Positions 5,277-5,326 of a stretch of DNA of 5,326 nt are shown here, piece by piece. The stretch's first letter is position 1; each line of letters begins with the position of its first letter. The notes under the pieces are model-generated. The model did no database searches and was not told where the DNA came from. It saw only the letters and a program-made list of their open reading frames with translations. This DNA comes from an uncultured Synechococcus sp. (lineage in GTDB: Bacteria; Cyanobacteriota; Cyanobacteriia; PCC-6307; Cyanobiaceae): assembly GCA_937975655.1 (NCBI GenBank), contig CALJTZ010000257.1:1-5326 (forward strand), written 5' to 3'. The translations under genes and the position numbers were made by a program.

Positions 5277-5326
5277 AGATCGGAAGAGCACACGTCTGAA
5301 CTCCAGTCACCTTGTACTATCTCGTA
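5277..5326 (+). other. Illumina adapter contamination (not genomic)
   Basis: From 5277 the sequence is the TruSeq-type read-1 3' adapter: it begins AGATCGGAAGAGCACACGTC and continues through the standard end at 5310. An apparent 8-nt index CTTGTACT follows (5311-5318), then ATCTCGTA (5319-5326), the start of the flow-cell P7 side. This is synthetic library sequence left untrimmed in the reads. Genes or frames read across 5276/5277 are artefacts. Confidence 0.97.

Noticed and set aside
5237..5326. Open frames crossing into the last 50 bases
   Set aside because: The sequence from 5277 is synthetic adapter, so any frame crossing it is an artefact.

Overview
The window is GC-rich (roughly two thirds G+C by eye) and reads as ordinary chromosomal DNA of a picocyanobacterium of the Synechococcus/Cyanobium type. 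This rests on recognisable protein families (an HNH protein with a CIYC...SIDHVLPQSRGG core, a compact SNF2 helicase, a half-length AbrB membrane protein, a small secreted two-cysteine protein and several very short proteins) and on a tRNA-Gly gene without an encoded CCA. The assignment is from recall of such proteins, not from a search. I see no phage, transposon, CRISPR array or toxin-antitoxin pair, and no convincing new system.

Layout. Positions 1-355 hold the minus-strand 5' part of an HNH endonuclease gene that runs off the left edge. After a 188-bp divergent intergenic region comes a plus-strand SNF2/SMARCAL1-like DNA-dependent ATPase (544-2118). Three minus-strand genes follow, read from right to left as a probable operon: a half-length AbrB-family membrane protein (2995-3516), a secreted protein with two cysteines (2496-2951) and a lipoprotein (2057-2491). 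The lipoprotein's 3' end overlaps the helicase's 3' end by 62 bp on the opposite strand.

From 3611 to 4525 three very small plus-strand genes follow, encoding 87, 71 and 68 residues: an acidic leucine-heptad protein, a helical protein with a weak UVR-like motif, and an Ala-rich helical protein. A stem-loop lies after the second and a shorter one spans the stop codon of the third. A minus-strand tRNA-Gly(CCC) follows at 4586-4657, then a 10-bp perfect hairpin, then a minus-strand lipoprotein gene (4733-5179) whose leader holds a 10-bp inverted repeat. A probable C-terminal fragment of another minus-strand gene reaches about 5276.

The last 50 bases (5277-5326) are not biological. They match the Illumina TruSeq-type read-through adapter, including an apparent 8-nt index and the start of the flow-cell sequence. 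The contig was therefore extended into untrimmed adapter, and genomic sequence ends at about 5276.

The genes do not form an obvious shared pathway. The left half is DNA-processing (HNH, SNF2), the middle operon is envelope-directed (membrane, secreted, lipoprotein), and the right half is small conserved-looking proteins plus a tRNA and another lipoprotein.
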